DNA of 64,000 bases from Leifsonia sp. PS1209 (GCF_012317045.1 NZ_CP051154.1:372001-436000); one strand, 5' to 3'; shown: positions 16,531 to 25,113, counted from the stretch's first letter. Numbers and translations are program-made. Notes: a model not told the origin generated them from the letters alone.

Positions 16531-17120
16531 GCAAAGTCATCTGCGGCCTGTCCGTCTCCGTCGACGGGTACATCACCGGGCGCGATCCCGGTCCCGGCCG
16601 CGGGCTCGGAGACGGCGGAGCGCTCTTCGACTGGTACGGCAGCGGCGAGGTGCAGAGCAGGGTGTTCGACGGGTTCCGGCTGACAGAGCCGAGCGCTCGC
16701 GTCTTCGACGAGCTCGCCTCCCGGGTGGGCGCAACCCTCGCCGGTCACACCACGTACACGGATTCCAACGACTTCGCGGGAGGGGCACCGCACCCCACCG
16801 CCCCGCTCGTGGTGCTCAGCCATTCGGCGTTCCCGCCGGAGAACGAGCGTCAGACCATCGTGAGCACCGGGATCGTGGATGCGGTCGCTGCGGCCAAACG
16901 CGCGGCCGGCGGTAAGGACGTCGGCCTGATGGGCGGGGTGCTCGTGACCGAGGCCCTCGCGGCGGGGGTTGTGGACGAGCTGATCCTGCACCAGGTGCCC
17001 ATCCTGCTCGGGGCCGGCCGTCGCTTCTTCCACGAACTGCCCGGCCACATCCGGCTGCGCATCCTGGAGGTCGTGTCCGCGCCGGACGTCACCCACCTGC
17101 ACTTCGAGGTCGAGCGATGA
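16527..17120 (+). CDS. Dihydrofolate reductase-family (RibD_C) protein
   Basis: 197 aa, ATGA overlap with the oxidase. SVSVDGYITGRD, LAGHTTYTDSND, VGLMGGVLVTEALAAGVVDELILHQVPILLGAGRRFF and the final strand are typical of the widespread YyaP/RibD-C reductase family, which uses NADPH. Family members are rarely assigned a substrate; a role in riboflavin biosynthesis is not implied, because the deaminase half and partner rib genes are missing. Cytosolic. Confidence 0.85.
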   Translation: MSKVICGLSVSVDGYITGRDPGPGRGLGDGGALFDWYGSGEVQSRVFDGFRLTEPSARVFDELASRVGATLAGHTTYTDSNDFAGGAPHPTAPLVVLSHSAFPPENERQTIVSTGIVDAVAAAKRAAGGKDVGLMGGVLVTEALAAGVVDELILHQVPILLGAGRRFFHELPGHIRLRILEVVSAPDVTHLHFEVER

Positions 17121-18037
17121 TCCTGGTCACCGGAGGGCTCGGGATGATCGGGGCGCACACCGCCGCCGCCCTCGCCGACAGCGGGGAGGAGGTGGTGGTG
17201 ACCGCGCACCGCTCCACGCGCATCCCGTCGTTCCTCGCCGGGCGCGTGCAGGTGGAGACGATCGACGTCACAGACAGGGACGCGGTTCTGGCTCTGGGGG
17301 AGCGGTACGACATCCGGGACATCGTGCACCTCGCCGGGAGCATCCCGGACGGCGACCCTCTCGCATTCTTCCGGCACGACCTGGCCGGGCTGCTCACCAT
17401 GCTGGAGGCGGCGCAGGCGTGGTCGGTGCGCCGGTTCGCGGTCGCGAGCAGCATCGGGGTCTACACCGGGCGCCCGGAGATCCCGTGGGACGAGGAACTG
17501 GCGCTCCCGCTCGCGGACCTGCCGCACGCGATCGTCGCGTTCAAGAAGGCGGTCGAGCCGCTCACCCTGTTCGCCCTCGCGGGGACCGGTGTGCAGCCCG
17601 TGCTGCTGCGCATCGGCGGCACCTGGGGGCCGCTGATGGATCCGGAGTCGCCGTTCAGCATCATCCCGCCATACGTCGGAGCGCTCCGCAGGGGCGAGCA
17701 ACCGCCTCCGCTGTACGCCGACGACGGCGGCGATTGGGGATACGCGCCGGACAACGGAAGGGCGATCGCGCTGCTGATTACCGCCGACACGCTCGAGCAC
17801 ACGGCGTACAACGTGTCGAGCGGCACGCGCTACACCAACCGGGAACTGGTCGAAGCGCTCGCTGCCGCGCTGCCGGGCACCAGGGTCGACCTGCTGGACG
17901 GGCGTTCCTCCGACGCGGGCGACGATCCGTACCTCGACATCCGGCGGCTCACGGCCGCCACCGGGTTCGCGCCGCGGTTCGACCTGCGGGCGGCGGTGGC
18001 CGATTACGTGGCCTGGCGCGCGGGCAACGACCGTTAG
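17117..18037 (+). CDS. NAD-dependent epimerase/dehydratase (extended SDR)
   Basis: 306 aa, start overlapping the previous stop by ATGA. The nucleotide-binding motif is TGGLGMIG and the acidic DVTD follows the third strand. The usual catalytic YxxxK is not intact: the corresponding segment reads HAIVAFKKAVEP, keeping Lys but with no Tyr. Serine of the triad is present in VASSIGVY. The enzyme may therefore use another acid/base or act as a binding protein. Substrate unknown. The operon (oxidase, reductase, SDR) ends here, 26 nt before the AraC gene on the same strand. Confidence 0.8.
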   Translation: MILVTGGLGMIGAHTAAALADSGEEVVVTAHRSTRIPSFLAGRVQVETIDVTDRDAVLALGERYDIRDIVHLAGSIPDGDPLAFFRHDLAGLLTMLEAAQAWSVRRFAVASSIGVYTGRPEIPWDEELALPLADLPHAIVAFKKAVEPLTLFALAGTGVQPVLLRIGGTWGPLMDPESPFSIIPPYVGALRRGEQPPPLYADDGGDWGYAPDNGRAIALLITADTLEHTAYNVSSGTRYTNRELVEALAAALPGTRVDLLDGRSSDAGDDPYLDIRRLTAATGFAPRFDLRAAVADYVAWRAGNDR

Positions 18038-18063
18038 TATTCGCGGGTGGGGAGGTGCCACGG

Positions 18064-18909
18064 ATGACGGAGTCGTACATCGAGCGGCGGCCATCGCCTG
18101 CGCTCGCGCACGTGATCCGAACCGTGTGGGTGCACCGCACCGGCGACGCTCCGTACGTGCAGCGGCACCTGCCGACCGGGGGTGTCGAGCTGCACATCCC
18201 GATCGGTGGCGCGCCGACCATGATCGGGCCGCTCACAGCGCACAGCATCGAGTGCATCCCGCCGCACACGACCATCGTGGGGGTGCGGTTCTTCCCCGGT
18301 GCCCCGCCGCCGCTGCCCGTGGTGCTGGACGAGCTGGTGGACACGCGGATCGTTCTGCGCGACGCCTGGGGCGGCCTGGCCGACCGGCTCTCCGACCGGA
18401 TGGCGGAGGCGGGGGATGTGCGCCGAGCGGTCGCCGTGCTCGAAGAGACGCTCCTCCACGAGTTCAGGAGGGCGGAGCGCGGCGGCGACCGCCAGGTGCG
18501 GGAGGCGGTGGCGGTGCTGATGCCCTGGCATCCCGTCGGGATCGGGGACGTCGCCGAACACGTCGCGCTCTCCGAGAGCCAGCTGCGCCGCCGCTCCCTG
18601 CAGGTGGTGGGCCTCAGCCCGAAGGTGCTGCAGCGAACGCTGCGGTTCCAGGGCTTCCTCGCGCTGGCGCAGGCCGGGATCGCCCCGAGCGGCAGGCGCG
18701 GAGACGACGGCATCGCGGGGCTCGCGGTCGACGCCGGATACGCCGACCAGGCCCACCTCAACCGCGAGTGCCTGCGGCTGACCGGTCTGACGCCGCGGCA
18801 GCTGCTGCACGGGGACGTGGAGCGGTGCGCGTGCGGGCACGATCACGCGGCGTCGTATCTGCCGTTCCTCGCGACCCGCACGGCGCGTCCGCTCACACCA
18901 CCGGGCTGA
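18064..18909 (+). CDS. AraC-family transcriptional regulator
   Basis: 281 aa from the ATG at 18064 with GGGGAGG about 10 nt upstream. The N-terminal ~130 residues (RRPSPALAHVIRTVWVHR, HLPTGGVELHIPIGG, RFFPGAPPPLP) resemble the DUF6597 sensor found in actinobacterial AraC proteins. The C-terminal part has two helix-turn-helix motifs (VGIGDVAEHVALSESQLRRR and GIAGLAVDAGYADQAHLNRE). It ends in CACGHDH, a possible metal site. It probably controls the preceding redox genes, or itself. Its stop overlaps the convergent ABC gene by 17 nt. Confidence 0.85.
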   Translation: MTESYIERRPSPALAHVIRTVWVHRTGDAPYVQRHLPTGGVELHIPIGGAPTMIGPLTAHSIECIPPHTTIVGVRFFPGAPPPLPVVLDELVDTRIVLRDAWGGLADRLSDRMAEAGDVRRAVAVLEETLLHEFRRAERGGDRQVREAVAVLMPWHPVGIGDVAEHVALSESQLRRRSLQVVGLSPKVLQRTLRFQGFLALAQAGIAPSGRRGDDGIAGLAVDAGYADQAHLNRECLRLTGLTPRQLLHGDVERCACGHDHAASYLPFLATRTARPLTPPG

Positions 18910-19585
18910 GCTCCGCCAACCGGCCGTCAGTCATCTCCAGCACGCGGTCGCAGTAGTCGAGGACGCCGCGGTCGTGGGTGACCATGACGACGGCGACTCC
19001 GGATGCGTGGGCTCGCTCGGCCAGGAGGCTCACCACCTCGTGGCTGCGCGCGCGGTCGAGCGCAGCCGTCGGCTCGTCGACGAGGAGGAGCGACGGGTTG
19101 TTCACCAGGGCGCGGGCGATGCCGACGCGCTGGCGCTCGCCTCCGGAGAGCTGCCCGGGGCGGTTGCCGGCGCGGTGGCTCATGCCGACCGCGTCGAGGA
19201 GGGCTGCGGGGTCCGCGTCGCGGTTGCCCGCCAGACGGGCGGTCAGTCGCAGCTGGTCGGAGGCTGTCAGAGCGGGCAGGAGGTTGCCGGACTGGAAGAC
19301 GAAACCGATCGTCGACAGGCGGAAGCGTGCCGCCGCGCCTTTGCTGAGTGTGGTGATGTCCGTGCCGTGGATGCGCACCGTTCCGCTGTCCGGCCGGCCG
19401 AGCGCTCCCGCAATCGCGAGAAGGGACGACTTGCCGGAGCCGGATGGACCGACGACGGCGACGAACTCGCCGGGCTGGACGGTGAGCGAGACGTCGTCGA
19501 GGGCGGTGACGCGGGCGTCTCCGTCGCCGAGCTCGAGGCGTGCTCCGACGATCTCGAGTGCTGGGGTGGTGGTGTTTCCGGTCAT
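18893..19585 (-). CDS. ABC transporter ATP-binding protein (LolD/MacB type)
   Basis: 230 aa. Walker A GPSGSGKSS, Q-loop GFVFQSGNLLPALT, signature LSGGERQR, Walker B LLLVDEPTAALD and His in VMVTHDRGV are all present. This branch serves FtsX/MacB-like permeases that move lipids, peptides or drugs outward. It overlaps the permease gene by 4 nt and forms a two-gene operon controlled by the TetR encoded at 20806, whose likely operators lie upstream of the permease. Confidence 0.9.
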   Translation of the reverse strand: MTGNTTTPALEIVGARLELGDGDARVTALDDVSLTVQPGEFVAVVGPSGSGKSSLLAIAGALGRPDSGTVRIHGTDITTLSKGAAARFRLSTIGFVFQSGNLLPALTASDQLRLTARLAGNRDADPAALLDAVGMSHRAGNRPGQLSGGERQRVGIARALVNNPSLLLVDEPTAALDRARSHEVVSLLAERAHASGVAVVMVTHDRGVLDYCDRVLEMTDGRLAELSPVV

Positions 19586-20724
19586 CGTTGTCCTCCGAGA
19601 GCGGTGATGGGGTCGACTCGGGAGATGCGGAGGACGGCGATCCCGGCTCCGATGATCCCGAGGACGATGGTGAGAAGGGAGGCGATGGCGATCGGGCCGG
19701 CCTCCAGGTCGAACGGCATGGCGTCCGGCATGAGCGCGCCCATCCCGACACCCGCTGCGACGCCGAGGGCGGTGAAGCCGACGAGCAGGATCGTTCCCTG
19801 GGCGAGGCTGTCACGCAGGAGGTAGCCGGTGGATGCGCCGACCGCCCGCAGCACGGCGATCTCGTGGGTGCGCTGGATGGTCCACACCGTGAAGAACGCT
19901 CCGACCACGAGGGCGCAGATGGCGTAGAGGAACACCTGGATCATGGTCAGCGTCATCGTCTCGGCCTCGTACCCGGGGGAGGCGTTGAATGCGGCCGTGC
20001 GTGTCATCGTCATGGTGCCCGCCGTCTTGTCGATCGCGGCGAAGTCGGGGGTGACGCCGTCTTTCGCCTTGATGGCGACGACGCTCGAGTAGTCGTATGC
20101 GACCTGGTCGATCGCGGCCTGGGTCGGCGCACCGGCCGGGGCCGTGTTCGAGGCGATCAGCTGCCAGGTGCCGATGGGGAGGTACGCGACGTCCACGTGG
20201 CCGAAGGTCGCCTGGCCTTCGGTGAAGCCGACGACGGTCAACTCCACGTTCGAGCGATCCAGCTTCACCGTGCTGCCGAGCTTCAGCCCGGCGTCCTTCG
20301 CGGTCTCGGACACGACGATTCCCGCCGGGCCGGAGAGCCGGGTTCCGCTGGAGACGGCGGGGTCGAGGAAGCCGCCAGGCTCGACGCCGAACAGAGTGAG
20401 GTCCACCTGCTTGTCGGAGTCTGTGACGCCATTGACGATGCTGACGCCCATCGGCTCCGCCTGAGCGACGCCGTCGGCATCCTGCCAGGAGTTCAGCTGC
20501 TTCTTGTCGACGAGCGACCGGCTGAAGGCGTTGTCGGTGATGGTGCCTTTGTCGAAAGCGAACGCGGTGGCCGGCATGGATTTCAGGCCGGAGACACCGT
20601 CGTTGACGAGACCGGAGGAGAGGCCGGAGAGCAGCACCACGAGCACGGCGATCAGTGCGATCACGATGCCCATCAGGGTGAAGCGGCCTCGAGCGAACCG
20701 CAGTTCGCGCAGAGCGAGGAACAT
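19582..20724 (-). CDS. ABC transporter permease (FtsX/MacB-like)
   Basis: 380 aa from the ATG at 20724 (MFLALRELRFARGRFTLMG) with AAGGA about 6 nt upstream on the minus strand. One N-terminal membrane span is followed by a large extracytoplasmic domain (about residues 45-250) and three C-terminal spans, the classic MacB_PCD plus FtsX layout. A C-terminal RVDPITALGG motif is the usual end of this family. It exports or extracts an unknown hydrophobic compound. The operators directly upstream suggest that the substrate induces it by releasing TetR. Confidence 0.9.
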   Translation of the reverse strand: MFLALRELRFARGRFTLMGIVIALIAVLVVLLSGLSSGLVNDGVSGLKSMPATAFAFDKGTITDNAFSRSLVDKKQLNSWQDADGVAQAEPMGVSIVNGVTDSDKQVDLTLFGVEPGGFLDPAVSSGTRLSGPAGIVVSETAKDAGLKLGSTVKLDRSNVELTVVGFTEGQATFGHVDVAYLPIGTWQLIASNTAPAGAPTQAAIDQVAYDYSSVVAIKAKDGVTPDFAAIDKTAGTMTMTRTAAFNASPGYEAETMTLTMIQVFLYAICALVVGAFFTVWTIQRTHEIAVLRAVGASTGYLLRDSLAQGTILLVGFTALGVAAGVGMGALMPDAMPFDLEAGPIAIASLLTIVLGIIGAGIAVLRISRVDPITALGGQR

Positions 20725-20750
20725 GACACATCCTTGGAGAGGGCGAGGGG

Positions 20751-20792
20751 TACCGACAGTGTGTCGGTAAAGATACCGACAGTCTGTCACTA
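20751..20792. promoter_or_regulatory. Twin TetR operators upstream of the ABC exporter
   Basis: TACCGACAGTGTGTCGGTA (20751-20769) is a perfect 8-bp-arm dyad. TACCGACAGTCTGTCACTA (20774-20792) is a second copy with the same left arm and a degenerate right arm, 23 bp apart from start to start. They lie between the exporter start and the end of the TetR gene, the expected place for a TetR-family repressor. Confidence 0.75.
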
Positions 20793-20805
20793 AACCTCGC
20801 TGATC

Positions 20806-21390
20806 TCAAATCGACGCGTCTGCAGGCAGTCCCTTCGCGAGGAGGTCGGCGATCATGGCGGTCGCAGCATCCGGGTCGACGCCGTGGGTGACGAGCTGCA
20901 CACCGGCGTTCAGGAGGCCCTGGATGAGGGTCGCGTGCGCATCCGGGTCGGGCACACCCGTCTCGCGGAGAAGGGTGTTGATGGGTCGCAGCAGCGTGGT
21001 GTGCAGGGCCATGATGTCGTCGTACTTGGTCGGCGAGATGTCCGCCTGCTGCAGGATGGACGCGATGGAGTGCTTTCCGTCCGCCGTCATGCGCATGGTC
21101 GCCTCGACGTACGCGCGCATCCGGTCGGACTCCGGAACGCCGGCCAGCGCTTCGTCGATCTCCTCCGCCCAGCGATCGAATGCCGCGATGGCGACGGCGG
21201 CCAGGATGTCGTCGCGGGAGCCGAAGTACTCGTAGAAGCTCGACCGCGCGAGTCCGGCGCGTTCGGCGATCGACCGCGGGGTGACCCCGGCGAGTCCGAC
21301 GTCGACGAGGAGGTGTTCTGTCGCCGTCAGGAGGGCTGCGCGCTTCGCGACGCGATGCTCGGCGACGGTGGGGGCGGAGATCTTCGGCAT
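20806..21390 (-). CDS. TetR-family regulator of the ABC exporter
   Basis: 194 aa from the ATG at 21390 (MPKISAPTVAEHRVAKRAAL); the frame is open upstream but the extension is arginine-rich shadow sequence. The HTH is GVTPRSIAERAGLARSSFYEYFGSRDDIL. The C-terminal ligand domain is helical and unrelated in sequence to the other TetR here. It is transcribed ahead of the exporter genes on the same strand and the twin operators lie just downstream, so it probably represses the exporter; it may also control itself. Confidence 0.85.
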   Translation of the reverse strand: MPKISAPTVAEHRVAKRAALLTATEHLLVDVGLAGVTPRSIAERAGLARSSFYEYFGSRDDILAAVAIAAFDRWAEEIDEALAGVPESDRMRAYVEATMRMTADGKHSIASILQQADISPTKYDDIMALHTTLLRPINTLLRETGVPDPDAHATLIQGLLNAGVQLVTHGVDPDAATAMIADLLAKGLPADASI

Positions 21391-21460
21391 CCGCTCATTA
21401 TGCCTCCGTTGTCCAGGCGACCTTCTGGCCTGGGAGCATCGCCGGAGCGCGGAGCGGACC

Positions 21461-21961
21461 TCAGCGCGCCGCGCGGCGCCGCGGCGCAGCGGAACGGGGC
21501 GGGGCGGAGCGCATGTGGTCGCGGACCGCTCCCAGGATGCGTGCGAGCGCTTCGACGTCTGCCCGGGCAAGGGGCTCGTAGAGCAGCTCGTCGAGCACCG
21601 CGATGTGGCCGGGGAAGACGCGGGAGAGGACGTCGCGCCCGGCGTCGGTGATCGTGACGGTGGTGCTGCGTTCGTCGTCGGCCGATGGTGCGCGCGTCAC
21701 CAGTCCGCGCTCGTCGAGCACCTGCGCCTGGTAGGTAAGGCCGCTGCGGCTGTAGACGACGCCGTCGGCGAGGTCGGTCATCCGGTGGCTGCCCGCCGGG
21801 GAGTCGCCGAGGCGTGCGAGCAGCTGGAACTGCACGTAGCTGAGGTCGCCGGCTTCGCGCAGCTGCTGTTCGACCGCGTGCCGGAGCAGGCTGCTGACCT
21901 CGATGAGCGCGAAGTAGGCGCCCAGCTCGGTCTGGTCGAGGGAGCGGGGCGATTGGGACAT
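21461..21961 (-). CDS. MarR-family regulator
   Basis: 166 aa from the ATG at 21961. Winged-helix features: LSYVQFQLLARLGDSP, HRMTDLADGVVYSRSGLTYQAQVLDERGLVTRA and the wing DERSTTVTITDAGRDVL. The C-terminus is Arg/Ala/Pro-rich (RSAAPRRRAAR). It is divergent from the oxidoreductase at 22074, with three dyad-like sites between them, the standard autoregulated MarR layout. The inducer is unknown. Confidence 0.9.
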   Translation of the reverse strand: MSQSPRSLDQTELGAYFALIEVSSLLRHAVEQQLREAGDLSYVQFQLLARLGDSPAGSHRMTDLADGVVYSRSGLTYQAQVLDERGLVTRAPSADDERSTTVTITDAGRDVLSRVFPGHIAVLDELLYEPLARADVEALARILGAVRDHMRSAPPRSAAPRRRAAR

Positions 21962-21976
21962 GCGGCAACTGTAACA

Positions 21977-22052
21977 GTTGCTACGAAGTCAAAGTAGTTG
22001 CTACGAATTCGAAGCAGTGCTATCGTCCCTCATGTGCTTCGGATTCGAAGCA
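21977..22052. promoter_or_regulatory. MarR operator cluster in the divergent spacer
   Basis: TGCTTCGGATTCGAAGCA (22035-22052) is a 7-bp-arm dyad; TGCTACGAATTCGAAGCA (21999-22016) is the same dyad with one mismatch; a half copy GTTGCTACGAA lies at 21977-21987. The sites cover the MarR start and the oxidoreductase leader. Confidence 0.75.
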
Positions 22053-22073
22053 CCCAACGAGAGGACGATCACC

Positions 22074-22994
22074 ATGAAGGCAGTGCGTTTCCACGAGTTC
22101 GGCGGACCGGATGTGCTCCGCTACGAAGAGGCGGACCGGCCCGTTGCCGGAGAGGGGCAGGTGCTCATCCGGGTGGCCGGCTCCGCAGTCAACCCCGCGG
22201 ACAGCGGCATCCGGAGCGGCACGCTGCCCTTCCCGGTGACGCTGCCGCACGTCCCCGGCTACGACGTGTCAGGGACGGTCGAGGAGCTGGGCGACGGAGT
22301 CACCGGTTTCCGGGTCGGCGACGCGGTCGTCGGGTTCCTCCCGATGGGGGAGGACGGCTCCGCGGCCGAGTATGTCGTGGCGCCGGCGGCCGTGCTCGCT
22401 GCGGCTCCCTCGCGGATCCCGCTTCCGGATGCGGCCGCGCTGCCGTCGGTGGCGCTCACGGCCTGGCAGGCCCTGTTCGACCTCGCCGGCCTCCAGGGTG
22501 GTCAGCGCCTGCTGATCGTCGGAGCCGGGGGAGCGGTCGGCGGGTACGCCATCCAGCTCGCGAAGCGGGCGGGAGCACACGTGATCGCCACGGCCAGCCC
22601 GCGCAGCAGGGCGAGTGTGCTGGCGGCCGGAGCGGACGAGGTGATCGATCACACCGCATCCGGGATCGTCGAGTCGGTCCGCGAGCCGGTCGACGTGCTG
22701 CTGAACCTCGCGCCGATCAGCGAGGAGCAGTTCGAGGCGCTCGTTCCCCTGGTGCGCGACGGCGGCATCGTCGTCGCGACGACCGCGTGGATGACGACGC
22801 CGGGCGACGACACCCGGGGTGTGCGCACGGCCGGAGTCTTCGTCGAAGCCAGGGCGGACCAGCTGGCGCAGCTGGTGGCACTCGTCGACAGCGGAGAGCT
22901 GGCCGTCGAGGTCGCCAAGCGTGTTCCGCTGAGCGAGCTGCCGGAGGTCGCGGCCGGGGAGATTCGCGGGAAGGTCGTCGTGGTTCCGCAGTGA
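22074..22994 (+). CDS. NADP-dependent oxidoreductase (zinc-free quinone-oxidoreductase type)
   Basis: 306 aa from the ATG at 22074 with GAGAGGA upstream. MKAVRFHEFGGPDVLRYEE starts the GroES-like domain, and LIVGAGGAVGGYAIQLAKRAGA is the NADP-binding loop. The zinc-ligating Cys/His set of alcohol dehydrogenases is absent, as in quinone reductase/crotonyl-CoA reductase relatives. It probably detoxifies a quinone or enone that also relieves MarR repression. Cytosolic. Confidence 0.9.
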   Translation: MKAVRFHEFGGPDVLRYEEADRPVAGEGQVLIRVAGSAVNPADSGIRSGTLPFPVTLPHVPGYDVSGTVEELGDGVTGFRVGDAVVGFLPMGEDGSAAEYVVAPAAVLAAAPSRIPLPDAAALPSVALTAWQALFDLAGLQGGQRLLIVGAGGAVGGYAIQLAKRAGAHVIATASPRSRASVLAAGADEVIDHTASGIVESVREPVDVLLNLAPISEEQFEALVPLVRDGGIVVATTAWMTTPGDDTRGVRTAGVFVEARADQLAQLVALVDSGELAVEVAKRVPLSELPEVAAGEIRGKVVVVPQ

Positions 22995-23009
22995 CGGGAG
23001 AACGGATGG

Positions 23010-23606
23010 TCAGCGGCGGGCTGGTGACGCCAGCCGCCGCGCCGCCTCCACCACGAAGCCGCGCCGTGCCGCGCGCTCAGCCTGGTCGTCCGGGCCTGCA
23101 CCGGTGATCATCTCGGCCAGCTGAGGCACCGTCTGCCACCACGCCGCCAGTGCGATCAGGGAGAAGACGAGGTGAGCGGGATCGATCGCCTGGTCGATCA
23201 AGCCGTCACGCTGGGCGGCGGCGAAGCGAGCCACCTTCTCGCGGTAGTGCTCCGTGCGCACCTCGGCGTGGGCGGGCGGCCCGGACTGCAGGCCCTCCCA
23301 CTGCAGCAGGCGGCCGAGCTCCGGATGCGCCGAGTGGTAGTCGTAGGTCGCACCGGCGAACTCGCCGATGTCGTCCAGCCCGGCCCCGGTGAGGGTGACG
23401 GCGGCGGACAGTCGCTCCAGCTCGGTGGTCAGCACCAGGTTCCAGAGGGCCTCCTTGTCGCCGAAGTAGCGGTAGAGCCTCTCCTTGTTGACACCGGACC
23501 GGGAGGCGATGGCGGCCACGGTCGTACCCTCGAAGCCGTGTTCGGCGAACTCGACGAGAGCGGCGTCGCGGAGTCGGCGCTGCGTGCCGTCGGTGTCCCA
23601 TGCCAT
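23010..23606 (-). CDS. TetR-family regulator
   Basis: About 198 aa from the ATG at 23606; a GTG at 23612 two codons earlier is equally possible. HTH: TTVAAIASRSGVNKERLYRYFGDKEALW. The C-terminal domain contains the WWQTVPQLAEMITG segment of the TetR_C family found next to SDR genes. It is divergent from the SDR at 23693; two matching dyads in the spacer are probably its operators. It probably represses the SDR and itself. Confidence 0.85.
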   Translation of the reverse strand: MAWDTDGTQRRLRDAALVEFAEHGFEGTTVAAIASRSGVNKERLYRYFGDKEALWNLVLTTELERLSAAVTLTGAGLDDIGEFAGATYDYHSAHPELGRLLQWEGLQSGPPAHAEVRTEHYREKVARFAAAQRDGLIDQAIDPAHLVFSLIALAAWWQTVPQLAEMITGAGPDDQAERAARRGFVVEAARRLASPARR

Positions 23607-23618
23607 CCTCACAGAATA

Positions 23619-23675
23619 CCAACTTGTGGGTTGGAGATGAGCCGAATGGGGTTAGAATCCAACCACACCGTTGGA
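23619..23675. promoter_or_regulatory. Paired TetR operators between regulator and SDR
   Basis: CCAACTTGTGGGTTGG (23619-23634) and TCCAACCACACCGTTGGA (23658-23675) share CCAAC/GTTGG arms with 6-nt centres. They flank the centre of the spacer, one near each divergent start. Confidence 0.75.
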
Positions 23676-23692
23676 GTTGGAAAGGAAGCATC

Positions 23693-24451
23693 ATGACAGA
23701 CATCGACCGTCTCCCCGACGCGATCAGGCCGCCGGAACCCGGCCTGATTGCACTCGTCACCGGAGCGAACAGCGGCATCGGACTGGAAACAGCGCGACAC
23801 CTGATCGGTCTCGGCGTGACCGTCTGGGTCGGAGCACGCCACCTCGGCAAAGGGCAGACGGCCGCCGCCGAACTGGGCTCGTCCGCGCACGCCGTGCAGC
23901 TGGATGTGACGGACCCGTCATCGGTCGAGGCGGCCGTTCTCCAGGTCGGGTCAGTGGACATCCTGGTCAACAACGCGGGCGTGAACCCCGGCGGGGAGGA
24001 CATCGACGGCACCAGCATCGAGCAGTTCCGCGTCGCGTACGAGACGAACGTGTTCGGCCTCATCGGCGTTACGCAGGCGTTCCTCCCCGCGCTGCGGAGG
24101 TCGGAGCACCCGCGCATCGTCAACGTGTCCAGCGGAACGGGATCGCTCACCTGGAACAGCGGCCAGAACCCCCAGTTCGACTGGGAGCGGGTCAAGGGCG
24201 GCGGGATCGCGTACCGGAGCTCGAAGACGGCCGTCAACGCCGTCACGCTGCTCATGGCTCAGGCGCTCGGCGAGAGCGTCAAGGTGAACGCCCTCGCGCC
24301 CGGGCTGCGCCGTACCAATCTCGTCGCCGGGATGTCGGTCGGCGGAGACCCGGCGGAGGCTGCCGCGGGAGCCGTGCGGCTCGCACTCCTCCCGGACGAC
24401 GGCCCGACGGGAGCGCTCTGGTCCTGGGACGGCACCCGCGCGCCCTGGTAG
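23693..24451 (+). CDS. Short-chain dehydrogenase/reductase
   Basis: 252 aa from the ATG at 23693 (GGAAAGGAAGC upstream). TGANSGIG is the cofactor loop, NNAG is conserved, Ser is in VNVSSGTG and the catalytic YRSSK is complete. The C-terminal ALAPGLRRTN stretch matches classical SDRs that act on carbonyls. It may remove the toxic aldehyde or ketone sensed by the divergent TetR. Converges with the next gene with 26 nt between. Confidence 0.9.
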   Translation: MTDIDRLPDAIRPPEPGLIALVTGANSGIGLETARHLIGLGVTVWVGARHLGKGQTAAAELGSSAHAVQLDVTDPSSVEAAVLQVGSVDILVNNAGVNPGGEDIDGTSIEQFRVAYETNVFGLIGVTQAFLPALRRSEHPRIVNVSSGTGSLTWNSGQNPQFDWERVKGGGIAYRSSKTAVNAVTLLMAQALGESVKVNALAPGLRRTNLVAGMSVGGDPAEAAAGAVRLALLPDDGPTGALWSWDGTRAPW

Positions 24452-24477
24452 CCGACGGCCCCGGCGGCACGGCCCCG

Positions 24478-25113
24478 TCAGGCCGGGGGCACCGCCGACA
24501 ACCGTGTCGCGACAGCGGCAGCGAACCCGGATGCGACCATCGCCACCTCGAAGCCGGCGACGGCCTCCAGGTGCCTGGCCATGCGCAGCGAACCGACATC
24601 CACGGGGGCCGTGCCCAGCTCGCGGGCGAGCGCGATGACGAGGGCGGCGGCCTCTGCGTCGTCGGACGCGATGAACGTCTGCGGCGGCTCTGAGCCCGCT
24701 GCGGACGGGAGGGCGAGGAGTTCGGCGTACACGGTGTTGAACGCCTTGACCACGCGCGCACCGGGAGCGGCATCGGCGATCCGCTCGGCGAGGGACGGGC
24801 CGCCGGCGTATCGGCTCTCCCAGTGCGGGGGATCGAGCGGGTTGCCGAGGTCGATCAGCACGGCGCCGTCGAGCACCTCGCTGAGCCCGGCGACCACGTC
24901 GACCGCCACGGGATCGTGAACGGCCACGATGACCACCTCGCATGCCGCAGCATCCCGGTATCCGGTGCCGTGCGCATCCCCGCCGATGTCGCGCGCGACG
25001 GCGGCTGCGCGCTGCGCGTCCCTGCTGCCGATCACGGCGGTGTGCCCTGCCTGCACGAGGCGGGCGCCGATGGCTCTGGTCATCGGGCCGGTGCCGAGGA
25101 GTCCGACGCGCAT
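24478..25113 (-). CDS. NADPH-dependent F420 reductase-like oxidoreductase
   Basis: 211 aa from the ATG at 25113, 5 nt after the DeoR stop, so it is the second gene of that unit. RVGLLGTGPMTRAIG is a Rossmann dinucleotide loop, SRDAQRA marks NADPH preference, and VKAFNTVYAE is the hallmark of the F420:NADP oxidoreductase/6-phosphogluconate-dehydrogenase-like family. F420 is used in actinobacteria, but such proteins are not proof of it. Why it travels with a sugar repressor is unclear. Confidence 0.8.
   Translation of the reverse strand: MRVGLLGTGPMTRAIGARLVQAGHTAVIGSRDAQRAAAVARDIGGDAHGTGYRDAAACEVVIVAVHDPVAVDVVAGLSEVLDGAVLIDLGNPLDPPHWESRYAGGPSLAERIADAAPGARVVKAFNTVYAELLALPSAAGSEPPQTFIASDDAEAAALVIALARELGTAPVDVGSLRMARHLEAVAGFEVAMVASGFAAAVATRLSAVPPA

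Noticed and set aside
16527..17120. Riboflavin biosynthesis reductase (RibD)
   Set aside because: The RibD_C-like fold occurs in many unrelated reductases; there is no deaminase domain or other rib gene nearby.
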